From positions 1,488,001-1,552,000 of the forward strand of contig JAOWBW010000485.1 in NCBI GenBank assembly GCA_026119855.1: a DNA stretch of 64,000 nt, written 5' to 3'. The notes under the pieces were generated by a model that worked only from the letters and a program-made list of their open reading frames with translations, searched no databases and had not been told where the DNA came from. Within the stretch, counting starts at the first letter, position 1, and the number at the start of each line of letters is the position of its first letter. The DNA comes from Campanula takesimana. Taxonomy: Eukaryota > Streptophyta > Magnoliopsida > Asterales > Campanulaceae. Position numbers and translations under genes: made by a program. Positions 32,153 to 45,204 of this stretch are shown here, in pieces.

Positions 32153-33484
32153 TTAAGCATATAACCTCTTGAGCTTGTCGAGGTTGACATCCTTTGGCAG
32201 CTGGTCACCATCTAAATCCACGAGTCGGACTGCACCACCGCTTAGTATCTTTTTGACCACATACGGTCCGATCCATCGGGGTCCCCATTTCCCCAGGGGA
32301 TTCATGGCATTAGGGGGATGTTGTCTTAAGACCAAATCTCCCACATTGATGTTTCGAGGCTTTACCTTTTTGTTGAAAGCTCTTACCATCCTTTGCTGAT
32401 ACGCCCTTGTGCGTTCGAGTGCTTTTAGCCTTTTCTCGTCGAGTAAGGCTAGCTGTTCATATCGACTTTGCATCCAGTCGACCTCGTTGACTTGATTCTC
32501 GAGGAGGACCCGTAGAGATGGGACTTCAAGTTCGATTGGGAGTACGGCTTCAGAACCATATACTAATGCATAAGGAGTTTCTCCTGTTGCTGACCGTATT
32601 GATGTACGGTAGCCCCACAATGCTAATGGTAGCTTCTCGGGCCAATCCCTTCCTATTGAGGACATTTTCTTGACGATGGTCTCGATGGTCTTATTTGCTG
32701 CTTCAACCGCGCCATTTGTTTGGGGACGGTAAGGAGATGACTTGTGCTTGGTGATCTTGTGTTCTACCAAAAGTGCATCCATTTCCTTCTCAAAGTGAGA
32801 GCCGTTGTCGGAAATGATTTCGTGAGGCACGCCGTATCGGCACATGATATTAATCTTTACAAATTCGGCCACTTTCTTGGCGTTGAGGGTCCGATAGGCT
32901 TGTGCTTCGACCAACTTTGTGAAGTAGTCGACAGCCACTAGGACGAATGACTGCCCATTGCTTCCGGCAGGATGGAATTTACCGATGATGTCTATCCCCC
33001 AACAAGAGAAAGGCCAAGGTGTGACCATGTTGTAAAGTTGCGAGGGTGGAGCATGTTGCAGATTAGCATGGAATTGGCACTTGGCACACCTTTTGACTTT
33101 CTCGATACAGTCTCGTTCCATAGTGCTCCAATAGTAACCAATGCGGAGTATCTTCTTGACTAGCATAAACCCATTCATGTGGGGTCCACACTCTCCTTCG
33201 TGCACTTCACACATTATCTCTTGAGCTTCGGCCTCATTGGCGCATAAGAGATTGATCCCGTCGTGGTGCCTTTTGTAGACTCGGTCTCCAATCAGTACGT
33301 ACCGAGAGGCTAGCCTTTGCAGAGCCGCTTGAGACTTCTTATTGCTATTCTCGGGATAAGTGCCATCTTTGAGGAAATTCATGATATCCGAATACCACGG
33401 AGAGTTTGTTTGAACCTCATTGATCTCGATACTCATGCAGTACGCCGGACTGTTCCTTCGGGCAATTTTGAAAGGCTTCACCAT
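32153..33484 (-). pseudogene. Tat element integrase, severed from its polyprotein
   Basis: 443 open codons. The HHCC zinc domain has H95, H102, C133 and C136. The DDE core has D165 (WGIDIIG), D226 (ISDNGSHF) and E261 in TNGAVEAANK. The C-terminus has GDLVLRQHPP and a GPY/F-like segment (KWGPRWIGPYVV). No chromodomain is present, as expected for Tat. The catalytic residues are intact, but the polyprotein is cut by the Tekay-type insertion three to four bases before the apparent ATG. In the uninterrupted element this was internal to pol, continuing from the 42312-42484 end, so the ATG is not the native start. Confidence 0.9.
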
Positions 33485-33487
33485 TTT

Positions 33488-35596
33488 TGTAGCGACCCCA
33501 AAACCCGTTTCTATTTATTTTATATTTTGGGGGATTTTTATTTGACTTATATGTGCATTTTTATGTGTTGCATCATATTTTATGATTTGCATATCATACT
33601 TGATTATTTGTGTTATTTACTTAGTTAGTAAAAATAATGATTAAAGGAGTTAAATGATTTAAGTTGAAACTTTAGGGTCCTAGTTGAAATTATAAGTTAA
33701 GGGGCTTAAGTGTTAACTTTGAAAGTTGGGTGACCAAGTTGTAAAAATGGGTAAGATATTTAAGAAACTTTCCTTCTTTCTTTCCTTCACTGTGTATTTC
33801 AATTGTTCTGCAACTTTCTACGTCTCAGTTAGGGTTAGGAGAAAAAGGTAAGTTCGACCCATTTCGATTTAATTCTTTTTATTTACTTACACGTTTTAAA
33901 AACTAATTATATAAAAATGATCAGGGCATCGAGTAGGTCATTTCTAGCCGAACAAAACTGATTTCAGCGATACTTTTTCCGGAACTAGGTAAGTTACTAA
34001 TTCCCCTTTAAATGTTAAAATAGTCATATATGCTATATATGATACTCCTACTTGTTAATTTTGTGTTTTGGGTAATATTTGCTATACTTGTAATTTTGGG
34101 ACAAAAGGAGTATATGATTTTGGTTGTAGTTGAGTATGGGAAATGGTTTAGAAGCATGTTGTAATCTAATGGAAGTTGTTAATGAGAGTTGCTAATGTTG
34201 TGTATTAAATTGTGCAGTATATGTTATGCTTGTGAAACAAAAGGAGTAAACTTTGGTTAAGTTTTTAGGCCTGCCGGGTGATGTGGGCGGCCGCCCAAAA
34301 ATGGGTGTGCGGCCGCACATCTATCTGAAGGATTTTCTTCTTGGGACAGAGTATTTTGGGCGGCCGCACAGCCCTGTTTGGGCGACCGCCCAGTTGTCTG
34401 AAAAAGTTTAGAGTTTTCAACTAAGGAGTTTAGAGATCAACCTTGGTCTAGTTTTTGGGTAGTGTCCTAAAGTACTTAGATGATTGTTGTGGAATGTTAG
34501 TAATGGATTAAATGTCCTTTTTATGGACTCTTTATAAGGATTCTTTGTGTGCATCTTGTGATGTATTTGGCTTAGTTCCTTCTTGGATTAAATGCCCCGG
34601 GTTTTGTTTAGCAAGTATTCATTAATGTGCTTTTGTAAAGGTCCAGCTGGTCTTGTTGTGGAGTCAGCCAATGGAAGAATTATAGTGGTACAGGTAAGTC
34701 CACTATAAGGTTTTCCATTGGAGCTTGTGAGTCAGGCGGTGGGAGAATTATAGTGGCACACAAGCCAAGTTCACTATAAGATGTCCACTGTGCCTTTTAG
34801 TTTCCCCAGTCCAGATTGGCCTTGGATGGGATGAATTGCTCCCTTTGGTGAGTATTTGGGTTATGACTTTGTGTCATATTTCCCTCTCTGGTTACTTGGT
34901 TCTATTGGTATGGTTTGGTTTTCGGGATCCCGACGGCTTCAGCTATTTATGCTGTTCAGATGGTTTTCTCTGATGGGTTTCTCAGATGGTATTCTCATCA
35001 GTTATGGTTATTGGTTAAACCTTGGCTTTGGTATCCACCGGAGTGTGGGCAATGTGATAAAAGTGATATATGAGTTGATGTTATGTGCTATATGCTATAT
35101 GATTACTTGTTGATATTGTTTCTTTATGATCATCATATCAGCATGTAACGTAGTTGCATTTTAGTAGCTTACTGAGATTTATTCTCACCCTTATTTGTTT
35201 ACTGTTTTAGATAAAAGCGGGTCCAGGGGATAGGACACTCGGCACGGGAGGACGTTGGTTTGGTAAGAGTTGGGCTTTGTTTTGTTGAAGGTTACATTAT
35301 GTAAATGTAAACCCTTTGGGTAGAGTACCCGTACTTTCTTATGGTCACATCTATTTTGGTAAATGTTGATGTATGTATATTTGTTTAAAAGTTGTAAGCC
35401 TTTGGGGCTAAGTACTTTCGCTGTGAAAGTGTTTGTAAAAGTTGTTTAAAGTTAAGTGAAGTCTTTGAACTTCAAGTGTGTTTTTGCTAAACTTTCTAAA
35501 AGTATATTTCGAAAAAAGTTCTAGAGAGTTTTATAACGTCTTCCGTTCGTGTCCCGAGCGTGGGGCCAAGTAGGACCACGGGTACGGGGCGCGACA
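33488..35596 (+). repeat. Tekay-type 5' LTR
   Basis: 2109 bp, TGTAGCGACCCC to GGCGCGACA. Palindromic GC-rich words at 34285-34391 include GGGCGGCCGCCC and TGTGCGGCCGCACA. The short open frames inside are not genes. Confidence 0.95.
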
Positions 35597-35598
35597 GT

Positions 35599-35610
35599 TG
35601 GTATCAGAGC
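35599..35610 (+). other. Primer-binding site (initiator tRNA-Met)
   Basis: TGGTATCAGAGC two bases after the 5' LTR matches the complement of the 3' end of initiator methionine tRNA, the usual primer of plant gypsy and copia elements. Confidence 0.9.
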
Positions 35611-35706
35611 TAGGTTGTAGATGGTCTAGAATGACTAAATGACCTAGGAGGGTAGTAGAGTATAGAGTGAGTAACGTTGAGTGTTTGATGCAGGTATTCA
35701 TTAAAA

Positions 35707-38247
35707 ATGGGTGAAACTGACGGAGATCAGGTCGGCTCTTCGGGGCAAGGGGATGCCAGAGAAGAGGCTCGAATCATGTTTCAGGGAATGTTCGAAGCAG
35801 CGATGAAAACTATAAATGATCAGAGGCAAGAAAGGGAACAGGTACCACCAAGATATGGCTTAGAACAGTTTCTGAAAATGAAGCCTATGGAGTATGATGG
35901 AGAGCCCGATGTATCTAAAACTGAAAGGTGGATTGAATCGATGGAAAAGATCTTTGATGCTTTGAGATGTTCGGAGGAAGATCAAGTCAGGTTTGCTACC
36001 TATAAATTGAATGGAGCGGCTGAGCATTGGTGGAAAGCTTTGAAAACAAAATGGGATGAGACTCATGTACCTTATACTTGGGAGAATTTTCTGGGAAAGT
36101 TCAAAGAACACTTCATTCCTCGAGTAGATCAAGACAGGAAGGAGATAGAATTTCTTAACTTGGAGCAAGGTTCTATGTCAATTGCTCAATATTCAGCTAA
36201 ATTTTCAGAGTTATCCAGGTATTGTACTCACCTAGTGGCAACTGAGGAGAGGAAGGCTACAAGGTTTGTGAAAGGTTTGAAAACCGTGATTAGAACTCAG
36301 CTAGTATCCCATAAGTTGCAAGATTTTCAGGATGCAGTTGATCGAGCTTACCAGGTGGAGCATGACATTGAGGAACATAAAAGGAAAATGGAATTGTTAG
36401 GCGCTGGGAAGCAAGTTAGGCAACCACAACGTGGTGAGAGTAGAGGAAATCAAGGTGGATCTTCACAATTTAAAGGGTTTTCTCAAAGACAGTCAGGTAA
36501 CAGAAATCAAAATAATACTTCAGGGAGTCAGAGTAGAGGAGTTTGTAATTATTGTCAGAAAGAAGGGCATTCAGAAGAGAGATGTTGGAAGAAGCAGGGC
36601 AAGTGTTTGAACTGTGGTCAGTTAGGACATTTTAAGAGGGATTGCCCTAAGTATAGGATGCAAGCATCGGGAAGTGTGGTTGGGTCCTCTCAGGGTCAGA
36701 AAATGGATTCCTCAGGCAAGCCTAAGGTTCAGGGTCGTGTCTTTGCTATTTCTCAGCAACAGGCTTCGGAGTCCTCTAATGTGATAGGAGGTATTATTTC
36801 TGTGTCTGGTTTGAGGGCACGTACACTTATAGACCCTGGCTCATCGCATTCTTATGTGTCTGTGCATTTTGCTTCTCGATTGCATATGTCTTCTGAATCT
36901 CTACCTTATGTGTTAGAGGTGTCAACTCCTATAGGGGAGTGTTTGGTGACCAATGAGGTGTTGCATTCTTGTGATGTGTATATACGTGAGCATGTTTTAC
37001 CTGCTGATTTAGTTATCTTACCATTACAAGATTTTGATGTTATCTTGGGTATGGATTGGTTGGGTAAATATCATGCGTCGGTTGATTGTGCTAATAAAGT
37101 GGTCACCTTTTCTATCCCAAATGTTTCTAAATTTTCTTTTGAAACTGTTCCCTGGGGTAGAGAGATTAGAATTATTTCTTATATGAAGGCTAGAAAGTTG
37201 TTGAACCGTGGTTGTGCGGGGTATTTGGCTAGTGTTCTTGATACTACTAAAAGGATTCCTGATATTGGGGATGTGCCTATTGTTAAAGAATTTTCAGATG
37301 TATTTTCTTCTGAGTATGCTATGCCTCCTGACCGGGAAATAGAGTTCTGTATTGACTTACTTCCAGGTACGGCTCCTATATCTGAGGCACCTTACAGAAT
37401 GGCCCCAGCTGAATTGAAAGAGTTGAAGGTTCAGTTGCAAGAGTTACTTGATCAAGGATTCATTCGTCCTAGTGTATCTCCGTGGGGAGCTCCAGTATTG
37501 TTTGTTAAAAAGAAAGATGGGTCCTTGAGGCTGTGTATTGACTACAGAAAGCTGAATCAGGTAACTATAAAGAATAAATATCCGCTTCCTCATATTGATG
37601 ATTTATTTGATCAACTTCAAGGGTCAGTTGTCTTTTCAAAACTTGACTTGAGGAGTGGGTACCATCAGTTGAAAATCCGTTCTGAAGACATTTCTAAAAC
37701 TGCTTTTCGTAGTAGATATGGCCATTATGAGTTTCTTGTTATGCCTTTCGAGTTGACTAATGGTCCGGCTGTTTTTATGGATATGATGAATAGGGTCTTT
37801 AAACCTTATCTTGATACCTTCGTGGTTGTATTTATTGATGATATTCTGGGTTATTCCAAGTCCCGGGAGGAGCATGAACAGCATTTGCGAATGGTTTTAT
37901 CTATTCTTCGTGAGAAGCAGTTGTTTGCTAAATTCAGTAAATGTGCTTTTTGGCTCAATGAAGTATCTTTTCTTGGGCATGTGATCTCCAATAAAGGTAT
38001 ATCAGTTGATCCATCCAAAGTTGAGGCTATTGTGAATTGGAGGAGGCCAGAATCAGTTACAGAAATTCGAAGTTTCTTGGGGTTAGCTGGGTACTACAGA
38101 AGGTTCATTGAGGGGTTTTCTAAGATTGCAACTCCCTTGACTCAGTTGACTCGAAAGAATATTCCTTATGTATGGGATGAAAAATGTCAAGCTAGTTTTG
38201 AAGAGTTGAAGAAGAGATTGAACAGCTCCTATTCTCGCCCTACCTAA
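35707..38247 (+). pseudogene. Tekay-type gag-pol, N-terminal part (gag, PR, RT)
   Basis: 846 codons. Residues 50-230 are the gag capsid region (WIESMEKIFDAL, AAEHWW). Two CCHC zinc knuckles follow at C280-C293 and C300-C313. The protease site is at 376-379 but reads LIDPGSS, with proline where a serine or threonine is normal. RT spans about 560-740: CIDYRKLN, KLDLRSGYHQ and FIDD (709-712). The usual PFGLTNAPA reads PFELTNGPA (680-688), and the residue pair after FIDDIL is GY instead of VY. The frame ends early because of one additional A at about 38221, after which the pol reading frame resumes. The copy is therefore inactive despite its youth. Confidence 0.9.
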
Positions 38248-38260
38248 TGGTAATGATGAT

Positions 38261-40165
38261 TTGGTAATCTATAGTGATGCTTCTAAAGAAGGCCTCGGGT
38301 GTGTATTAATGCAGAATGGAAGGGTGATTGCGTATGCTTCGAGGAAGTTAACTCCAAGTGAGCAGAATTATCCTACCCATGATATGGAGCTTGCAGCTAT
38401 TGTCTTTGCATTGCACAAGTGGAAACATTATCTCTATGGAGCAAAGTTTGAGATCTTCACAGATCATCAGAGTTTGAAGTATCTTTTCTCCCAGAAAGAG
38501 TTGAATAATAGACAACGAAGATGGATGGAGCTATTGAAGGATTACGATTGTACAATTTCTTATCATCCGGGCAAGGCAAATGTGGTAGCGGATGCTATTA
38601 GCCGAAAGTCTTATGTAGCTTCATTGATGGTACGGGAATGGAAGATGTTGGAGGATGCTCGAGATTGGAGTCCTTATGAATCTAAACATGGAGCTATTTT
38701 TGCGAACATTCGAGTATTTCCAACTTTAGTTCAACAAATAAAGGAAGCTCAGAAGGATGACCCGGAATTGGTAAAGATTATGGATAAAATCAAGGAAGGT
38801 GAATTTGAGGATTTCTCACTCAGTTCTGAAGGAGTATTGACTTTCAGAGGTCGATTGTGTGTGCCTAATGTTGATGGGGTTAAACACCAAGTTCTTGATG
38901 AAGGTCATAAATCAAGGTATACTATTCATCCCGGGAGTACTAAAATGTATCAGAATTTGAAGCAATACTTTTGGTGGAATAATATGAAGAGAGAGATAGC
39001 GGATTATGTATCCAAGTGCTTAACATGTCAACAAGTTAAAGCGGAATATCAAAGGCCTGCAGGATTGCTTCAACCGTTAGAGATTCCGGAATGGAAGTGG
39101 GAACATGTTACTATGGATTTTGTGACAGGGTTACCTCGTACTCGAAGAAGGTTTGATGCAGTCTGGGTGATTGTTGATAGATTGACAAAGTCTTCTCATT
39201 TTCTACCTATTGAGATTGGTTATTCTATGGAAAAGCTTGCAACTTTGTACATTAATAAGATCGTGAGGTTACATGGAATTCCAGTGAGCATTGTATCTGA
39301 TCGTGATCCTAGATTCACATCTCGGTTTTGGCAAGCGTTTCAGAAAGCTATGGGTTCAGAGTTGAGATTTAGTACAGCTTTTCATCCTCAAACAGATGGC
39401 CAGTCCGAGAGAACTATCCAGATTCTTGAGGATATGTTGAGGGCTTGCTCAGTTGATTTTTCAGATTCGTGGGATATTCATTTGCCTCTCGTAGAGTTTG
39501 CTTATAATAACAGTTTTCAGTCCAGTATTGGGATGGCTCCTTATGAAGCCTTGTATGGAAGGAAATGTCGGTCTCCTATCTGTTGGGATGAAGTGGGAGA
39601 AGCCAAGATTTGGGGTGTTCAGATGGTTAATGATTCAGTTGAGAAGGTTAAACTTATTCGAGATCGTTTGAGTACTGCCCAGAGTAGACAGAAAAGCTAC
39701 GCTGATCATCGGAGACGAGATCTTGAGTTCGAAAAAGGTGACTTTGTGTTTTTGAAGGTTTCCCCTAAGGTTGGTATTCGAAGATATGGAAAGAAAGGCA
39801 AGCTTGCTCCGAGGTTTATTGGTCCATTTGAGATTCTTGGAAGAGTGGGGGATCGAGCTTATCGTCTTGCATTACCTCCTTTTCTTGATAAGATCCATAA
39901 TGTGTTTCATGTTTCTATGCTTCGGAAGTATGTGTATGATTCTTCTCATGTTTTATCTGAGGTTCCCGAGGATATTGAGCCGAGTATGTCTTATGAGGAA
40001 CATCCGGTCCAAGTCATTGATTCGAAGGTGCAAGAATTGAGAAACAAAAGTATCCCTCTTGTTCGAGTTGTGTGGAGGAATCACAATGTGGAGGAATCGA
40101 CTTGGGAACTTCGGGAAGAGATCGAGAGGAAGTACCCTTGGTTGTTTAAGGGCCTCGGTAAGTAA
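38261..40165 (+). pseudogene. Tekay-type pol, C-terminal part (RNase H, IN, chromodomain)
   Basis: 634 codons in the frame following the 1-base insertion; the ATG is incidental. RNase H begins at VIYSDASKEGLG and includes FTDHQSLKYLF and DAISRK. Integrase has a zinc site ending CLTCQQ, then D in MDFVTGLP, D in VSDRDPRFTS and E in GQSERTIQ, all intact. A GPY/F segment (LAPRFIGPFEIL) follows, then a C-terminal chromodomain (VVWRNHNVEESTWELREEI), which defines the chromovirus clade and is thought to guide integration to marked chromatin. No further frameshift is seen. Confidence 0.9.
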
Positions 40166-40189
40166 TTAAAATTCGGGACGAATTTTCTT

Positions 40190-40203
40190 TAAGGGGGAGT
40201 GAT
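40190..40203 (+). other. Polypurine tract of the Tekay-type element
   Basis: TAAGGGGGAGTGAT directly precedes the 3' LTR. Confidence 0.85.
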
Positions 40204-42311
40204 TGTAGCGACCCCAAAACCCGTTTCTATTTATTTTATATTTTGGGGGATTTTTATTTGACTTATATGTGCATTTTTATGTGTTGCATCATATTTTATG
40301 ATTTGCATATCATACTTGATTATTTGTGTTATTTACTTAGTTAGTAAAAATAATGATTAAAGGAGTTAAATGATTTAAGTTGAAACTTTAGGGTCCTAGT
40401 TGAAATTATAAGTTAAGGGGCTTAAGTGTTAACTTTGAAAGTTGGGTGACCAAGTTGTAAAAATGGGTAAGATATTTAAGAAACTTTCCTTCTTTCTTTC
40501 CTTCACTGTGTATTTCAATTGTTCTGCAACTTTCTACGTCTCAGTTAGGGTTAGGAGAAAAAGGTAAGTTCGACCCATTTCGATTTAATTCTTTTTATTT
40601 ACTTACCCGTTTTAAAAACTAATTATATAAAAATGATCAGGGCATCGAGTAGGTCATTTCTAGCCGAACAAAACTGATTTCAGCGATACTTTTTCCGGAA
40701 CTAGGTAAGTTACTAATTCCCCTTTAAATGTTAAAATAGTCATATATGCTATATATGATACTCCTACTTGTTAATTTTGTGTTTTGGGTAATATTTGCTA
40801 TACTTGTAATTTTGGGACAAAAGGAGTATATGATTTTGGTTTTAGCTGAGTATGGGAAATGGTTTAGAAGCATGTTGTAATCTAATGGAAGTTGTTAATG
40901 AGAGTTGCTAATGTTGTGTATTAAATTGTGCAGTATATGTTATGCTTGTGAAACAAAAGGAGTAAACTTTGGTTAAGTTTTTAGGCCTGCCGGGTGATGT
41001 GGGCGGCCGCCCAAAAATGGGTGTGCGGCCGCACATCTATCTGAAGGATTTTCTTCTTGGGACAGAGTATTTTGGGCGGCCGCACAGCCCTGTTTGGGCG
41101 ACCGCCCAGTTGTCTGGAAAAGTTTAGAGTTTTCAACTAAGGAGTTTAGAGATCAACCTTGGTCTAGTTTTTGGGTAGTGTCCTAAAGTACTTAGATGAT
41201 TGTTGTGGAATGTTAGTAATGGATTAAATGTCCTTTTTATGGACTCTTTATAAGGATTCTTTGTGTGCATCTTGTGATGTATTTGGCTTAGTTCCTTCTT
41301 GGATTAAATGCCCCGGGTTTTGTTTAGCAAGTATTCATTACTGTGCTTTTGTAAAGGTCCAGCTGGTCTTGTTGTGGAGTCAGCCAATGGAAGAATTATA
41401 GTGGTACAGGTAAGTCCACTATAAGGTTTTCCATTGGAGCTTGTGAGTCAGGCGGTGGGAGAATTATAGTGGCACACAAGCCAAGTTCACTATAAGATGT
41501 CCACTGTGCCTTTTAGTTTCCCCAGTCCAGATTGGCCTTGGATGGGATGAATTGCTCCCTTTGGTGAGTATTTGGGTTATGACTTTGTGTCATATTTCCC
41601 TCTCTGGTTACTTGGTTCTATTGGTATGGTTTGGTTTTCGGGATCCCGACGGCTTCAGCTATTTATGCTGTTCAGATGGTTTTCTCTGATGGGTTTCTCA
41701 GATGGTATTCTCATCAGTTATGGTTATTGGTTAAACCTTGGCTTTGGTATCCACCGGAGTGTGGGCAATGTGATAAAAGTGATATATGAGTTGATGTTAT
41801 GTGCTATATGCTATATGATTACTTGTTGATATTGTTTCTTTATGATCATCATATCAGCATGTAACGTAGTTGCATTTTAGTAGCTTACTGAGATTTATTC
41901 TCACCCTTATTTGTTTACTGTTTTAGATAAAAGCGGGTCCAGGGGATAGGACACTCGGCACGGGAGGACGTTGGTTTGGTAAGAGTTGGGCTTTGTTTTG
42001 TTGAAGGTTACATTATGTAAATGTAAACCCTTTGGGTAGAGTACCCGTACTTTCTTATGGTCACATCTATTTTGGTAAATGTTGATGTATGTATATTTGT
42101 TTAAAAGTTGTAAGCCTTTGGGGCTAAGTACTTTCGCTGTGAAAGTGTTTGTAAAAGTTGTTTAAAGTTAAGTGAAGTCTTTGAACTTCAAGTGTGTTTT
42201 TGCTAAACTTTCTAAAAGTATATTTCGAAAAAGTTCTAGAGAGTTTTATAACGTCTTCCGTTCGTGTCCCGAGCGTGGGGCCAAGTAGGACCACGGGTAC
42301 GGGGCGCGACA
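40204..42311 (+). repeat. Tekay-type 3' LTR
   Basis: 2108 bp, nearly identical to the 5' LTR (five substitutions and one indel by eye). The GC palindrome island is at about 41001-41107. Confidence 0.95.
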
Positions 42312-43003
42312 ATTTTCCCTTTGGGCATTTCGACTAATGAAGCTATGGTGGCCAGTGCATCGGCGAAGCGATTTTTATCCCTTGGCAGATAGTTGAAAGT
42401 GATCTCTTGGAATTGTTCAACCAATTCTTCAAGGTGCTGACCATACTGTTGGAGGGTCGGGTCTTGGATTCGCCATTTACCCGATTACTGATTGATAAGG
42501 AGCAAAGAGTCGCCGAATACTTCTAGTTCCGTGACGTTTCTTTCGAGAGCTTCTTCGAGCCCTGCTATGCATGCTTCGTACTCGGCAATGTTGTTGGTAG
42601 TTTCGAATTCCAGACGGATGGCAATGGGAGTGTAGATGTCTTTTGGATCGACAAGCAATACTCCTATACCAAAACCGTGTTTATTGGCGGCGCCATCGAA
42701 AAAAAGTTGCCACTTATTTTCCTCGGTTGCAGTACAAATTAAATGTTCGTCGGGGAACTGTACGTCTTCCCCCTTCACTTCGTCACACGGGAATTCGGCA
42801 AGCTGGTCACTGAATACTTTCCCCCTGACGGATTTTAGTGTGACGTAAGTGATATCATAGCCGGCGAGCATGAAATACCATTTGGCTATTCTTGTTGACA
42901 TGAAAGGCTTCTCGAAGATGTAGCGGAGTGGTACCACCTTTGCTACTAGCTTGATCGGAAAAGCTTCCATATAGTGTTTGACCTTTTGAGTAACCCAAAC
43001 CAA
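42312..43003 (-). pseudogene. Tat RNase H and archaeal-like second RNase H
   Basis: The frame starting at 43003 shows the connection after RT (KVVPLRYIFEKPFMSTRIAK, AGYDITYV) and then the second RNase H domain: LFFDGAANKHGFGIGVLL with catalytic D, E in NNIAEYEAC and D in FGDSLLL. This second domain is diagnostic of Tat. A TAA interrupts at 42485-42487; after it the frame runs on (FNYLPRDKNRFADALATIAS, the last RNase H motif) into the Tekay-type insertion at 42311, where it joins the integrase part in frame once the insert and one TSD are removed. Confidence 0.85.
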
Positions 43004-43048
43004 TGTTGCACATGACTTCTCTAAGACAGAGTAGTTCTTTTCGCCTCC

Positions 43049-43975
43049 TTAGAATCGGCGACTGACAAAATAAATGGCATTTTCCTTTGTGGACTCTCGT
43101 TGCTCTTGTGCTAACATAGCCCCTAGGGCTTCATCATTGACAGTGAGATAGAGCAAAAAAGACTTCTCCTTGTGCGGCGGAACTAGAACAGGAGGGCACG
43201 TCAAGTAATGCTTCACTTGGTCGAAGGCTTCTTGGCACGCGTCGGTCCATTCTAGAGCCACATTATTCTTGAGTAGCTTGAAGATTGGCTCGCACATGGA
43301 AGTAAGTTGGTGCACAAACCGACTGATATATTGCAGTCTGCCCATGAAACCTTTGATCTCTTTCTGCGTATTTGGAGGAGGCATGTCAATGATTGCCTTG
43401 ATTTTGGAGGGATCTACTTCAATTCCCCTTTCAGTGACCATATAACCAAGGACTTTGCCTCGGATAACCCCGAACGTGCACTTTGCAGGGTTGAGCCTCA
43501 TCTTGTGTTGACGAAGCCTTTCGAAGAACTTGCGGAGATCGATTAAATGTTGACCATCGGTCCCTTTGGAGTGAATGATCATGTCGTCCACATAGACCTC
43601 GATTTCTCTGTGAATCATATCGTGGAACAAGTCTGTCACGGCTCTTTGGTAGGAAGCCCCAGCGTTTCTTAACCCAAATGGCATGACTGTGTAGCAAAAG
43701 GTACCCCACGGTGTTTTGAAGTCTGTCTTATGTTGATCTTCCTCGGCCATGAGAATCTGATTGTACCCAGCGAACCCATCCACGAATGAGCGAACCTCGT
43801 AGGCAGCAGTGGAGTCGACCAGCATGTCGATGTTAGGGAGTGGAAAATCATCTTTCGGGGAAGCTTTGTTCAAATCCCGGAAGTCCACACAAACTCGAAC
43901 CTTGCCGTTTGCCTCTCTGACTGTCACGATGTTGGCTAACCATGTCGGATACTCGATAACCTTGATGAAACCCAC
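43049..43975 (-). pseudogene. Tat reverse transcriptase
   Basis: 308 open codons with all core RT blocks: VCVDFRDLNKASPKD, SFVDGFAGYNQI (first Asp), FKTPWGTFCYTVMPFGLRNA, YVDD at 128-131 and the thumb region KGFMGRLQYISRF. Catalytic residues are intact. The frame ends at a TAA at 43049, beyond which the same frame continues into RNase H. The N-terminal finger residues lie upstream in another frame, with a TAG near 44043, so the start given is only the first ATG. Confidence 0.9.
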
Positions 43976-44088
43976 ACTGAGGATCTTCTCGATCTCTTCT
44001 TTAACTTGTAGAGACCATTCTGCCTTGATCTTTCTGAGCTTCTACTTTACTGGCTTGGTATCTTCTCTGATCGGAATTCTGTGCTCCG

Positions 44089-45204
44089 CTACCTTTCTGT
44101 CCAAACCCGGCATGTCTTTGTATGACCATGCAAACACACGAACTCCCGTAGTAGTGCAGTCAATCTGTCTCTGTCGTCCCCCTTGAAGAAGCTTCCGGTC
44201 TTAGTTTCCCTTGGCTCTTCGTCGGTACCCAGATTAACAACATGCAATTCTTCGTCAGCCCCTGGACCATTTTCACCACGACTACGGACCTGTTGAGAAA
44301 GTTCATTTAAGTATGTTGTGTTTTCGTGGTCTATTTCATCATAATTTGAATCGTTATTAACTTGTTCATTAAGTTCATTATTAGTTAATTCATCATTTAT
44401 GATATTTGCAATCTCAGGGTACTCAGAAATATCAAATTTTTCATTAGCAAAGAAAGGAAACACACGCTCGGCTATGGCCTCCATATCCTCTTGGGTGAGG
44501 GTATTAGAGACACTCTCGGACTCGAAAGTAAGTGTGAGCCGCTCTTCTTTTGTTGATGTGCGGGGTATGCAACCCATTTCTTGGACTAAGAATTCCTCGG
44601 ATACCACGGGCCCTTTCGTAGAATACCAATTGTTGATCGGCTCGGAGCTTGGCGGGATCTTACTGATAGTCTCATTCATGATGACGGTGTCATGGATGGC
44701 GTTGACTTGGAATTCATTCATTATGGCAAGCTCTTCGAACATGGAGGCTAAATCTGTCGGCTCTTCCCCCACGATGATTTCTGTCTCGGACTCTATAGTC
44801 ACCTTCCTTCCCCACCATTCACGGGGCGACATGGGAGTTGGTTCCCTTTCGGATTTCTGGATCTCACAATCGGAGAAAATTTCGAGACCGGGCTTTTTGA
44901 CACCCTTATTGTTAACCCATGGTTCGGGAAAGATCATGTATGGAACGTCTTCCCCTTGGCAGACAAAATAGCCATTCAACGTCTTGCGGTAAGGCCTTAG
45001 ATTAGGAACTTTATAACGACGGCCTTCTTTACGAGCTCGGGCCTTTTCATCCTTGATCGCTCGTTCTTGTTTCAAGTCTTCTCTGGAAGGCTCGTACTCC
45101 AAACCGAATGTGTTCTTGACAAATGGGACTTGCACAGGATGTCGGATTCCTTGTTGATATTTACCTAGGCCTAAACCAGGGAAGTAGTCCATATTTCTCA
45201 TCAT
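44089..45204 (-). pseudogene. Tat pol linker between protease and RT
   Basis: 371 open codons in the same frame as the protease piece, beginning at a GLGLGKYQQGI G-patch-like segment and continuing through a long acidic, low-complexity linker (IINDELTNNELNEQVNNDSN). At its 3' end the frame slips: the expected RT-leading block is in another frame after about 44150. This linker is a common feature of Tat/Athila pol. No enzymatic domain of its own is seen. Confidence 0.7.

Larger units (their letters stand above)
33488..42311 (+). mobile_element. Tekay/Del-type chromovirus Ty3/gypsy retrotransposon
   Basis: A full-length 8.8-kb element with LTRs 33488-35596 and 40204-42311, both TGTAGCGACC...GGCGCGACA, and the 5-bp duplication ATTTT at 33483-33487 and 42312-42316. 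The PBS and PPT are present. The single gag-pol frame (35707-40165) ends in a chromodomain. Comparing the LTRs by eye I count five substitutions and one 1-base gap in about 2.1 kb, so the insertion is recent. It is inserted in opposite orientation into the pol gene of the Tat element. Confidence 0.95.

Noticed and set aside
34856..35113. 85-codon frame present in both Tekay-type LTRs
   Set aside because: Inside LTR, no motif; appears twice only because the LTRs are duplicates.
44399..44971. 190-codon plus-strand frame opposite the Tat linker
   Set aside because: It is the shadow of the minus-strand pol frame; no motif of its own.
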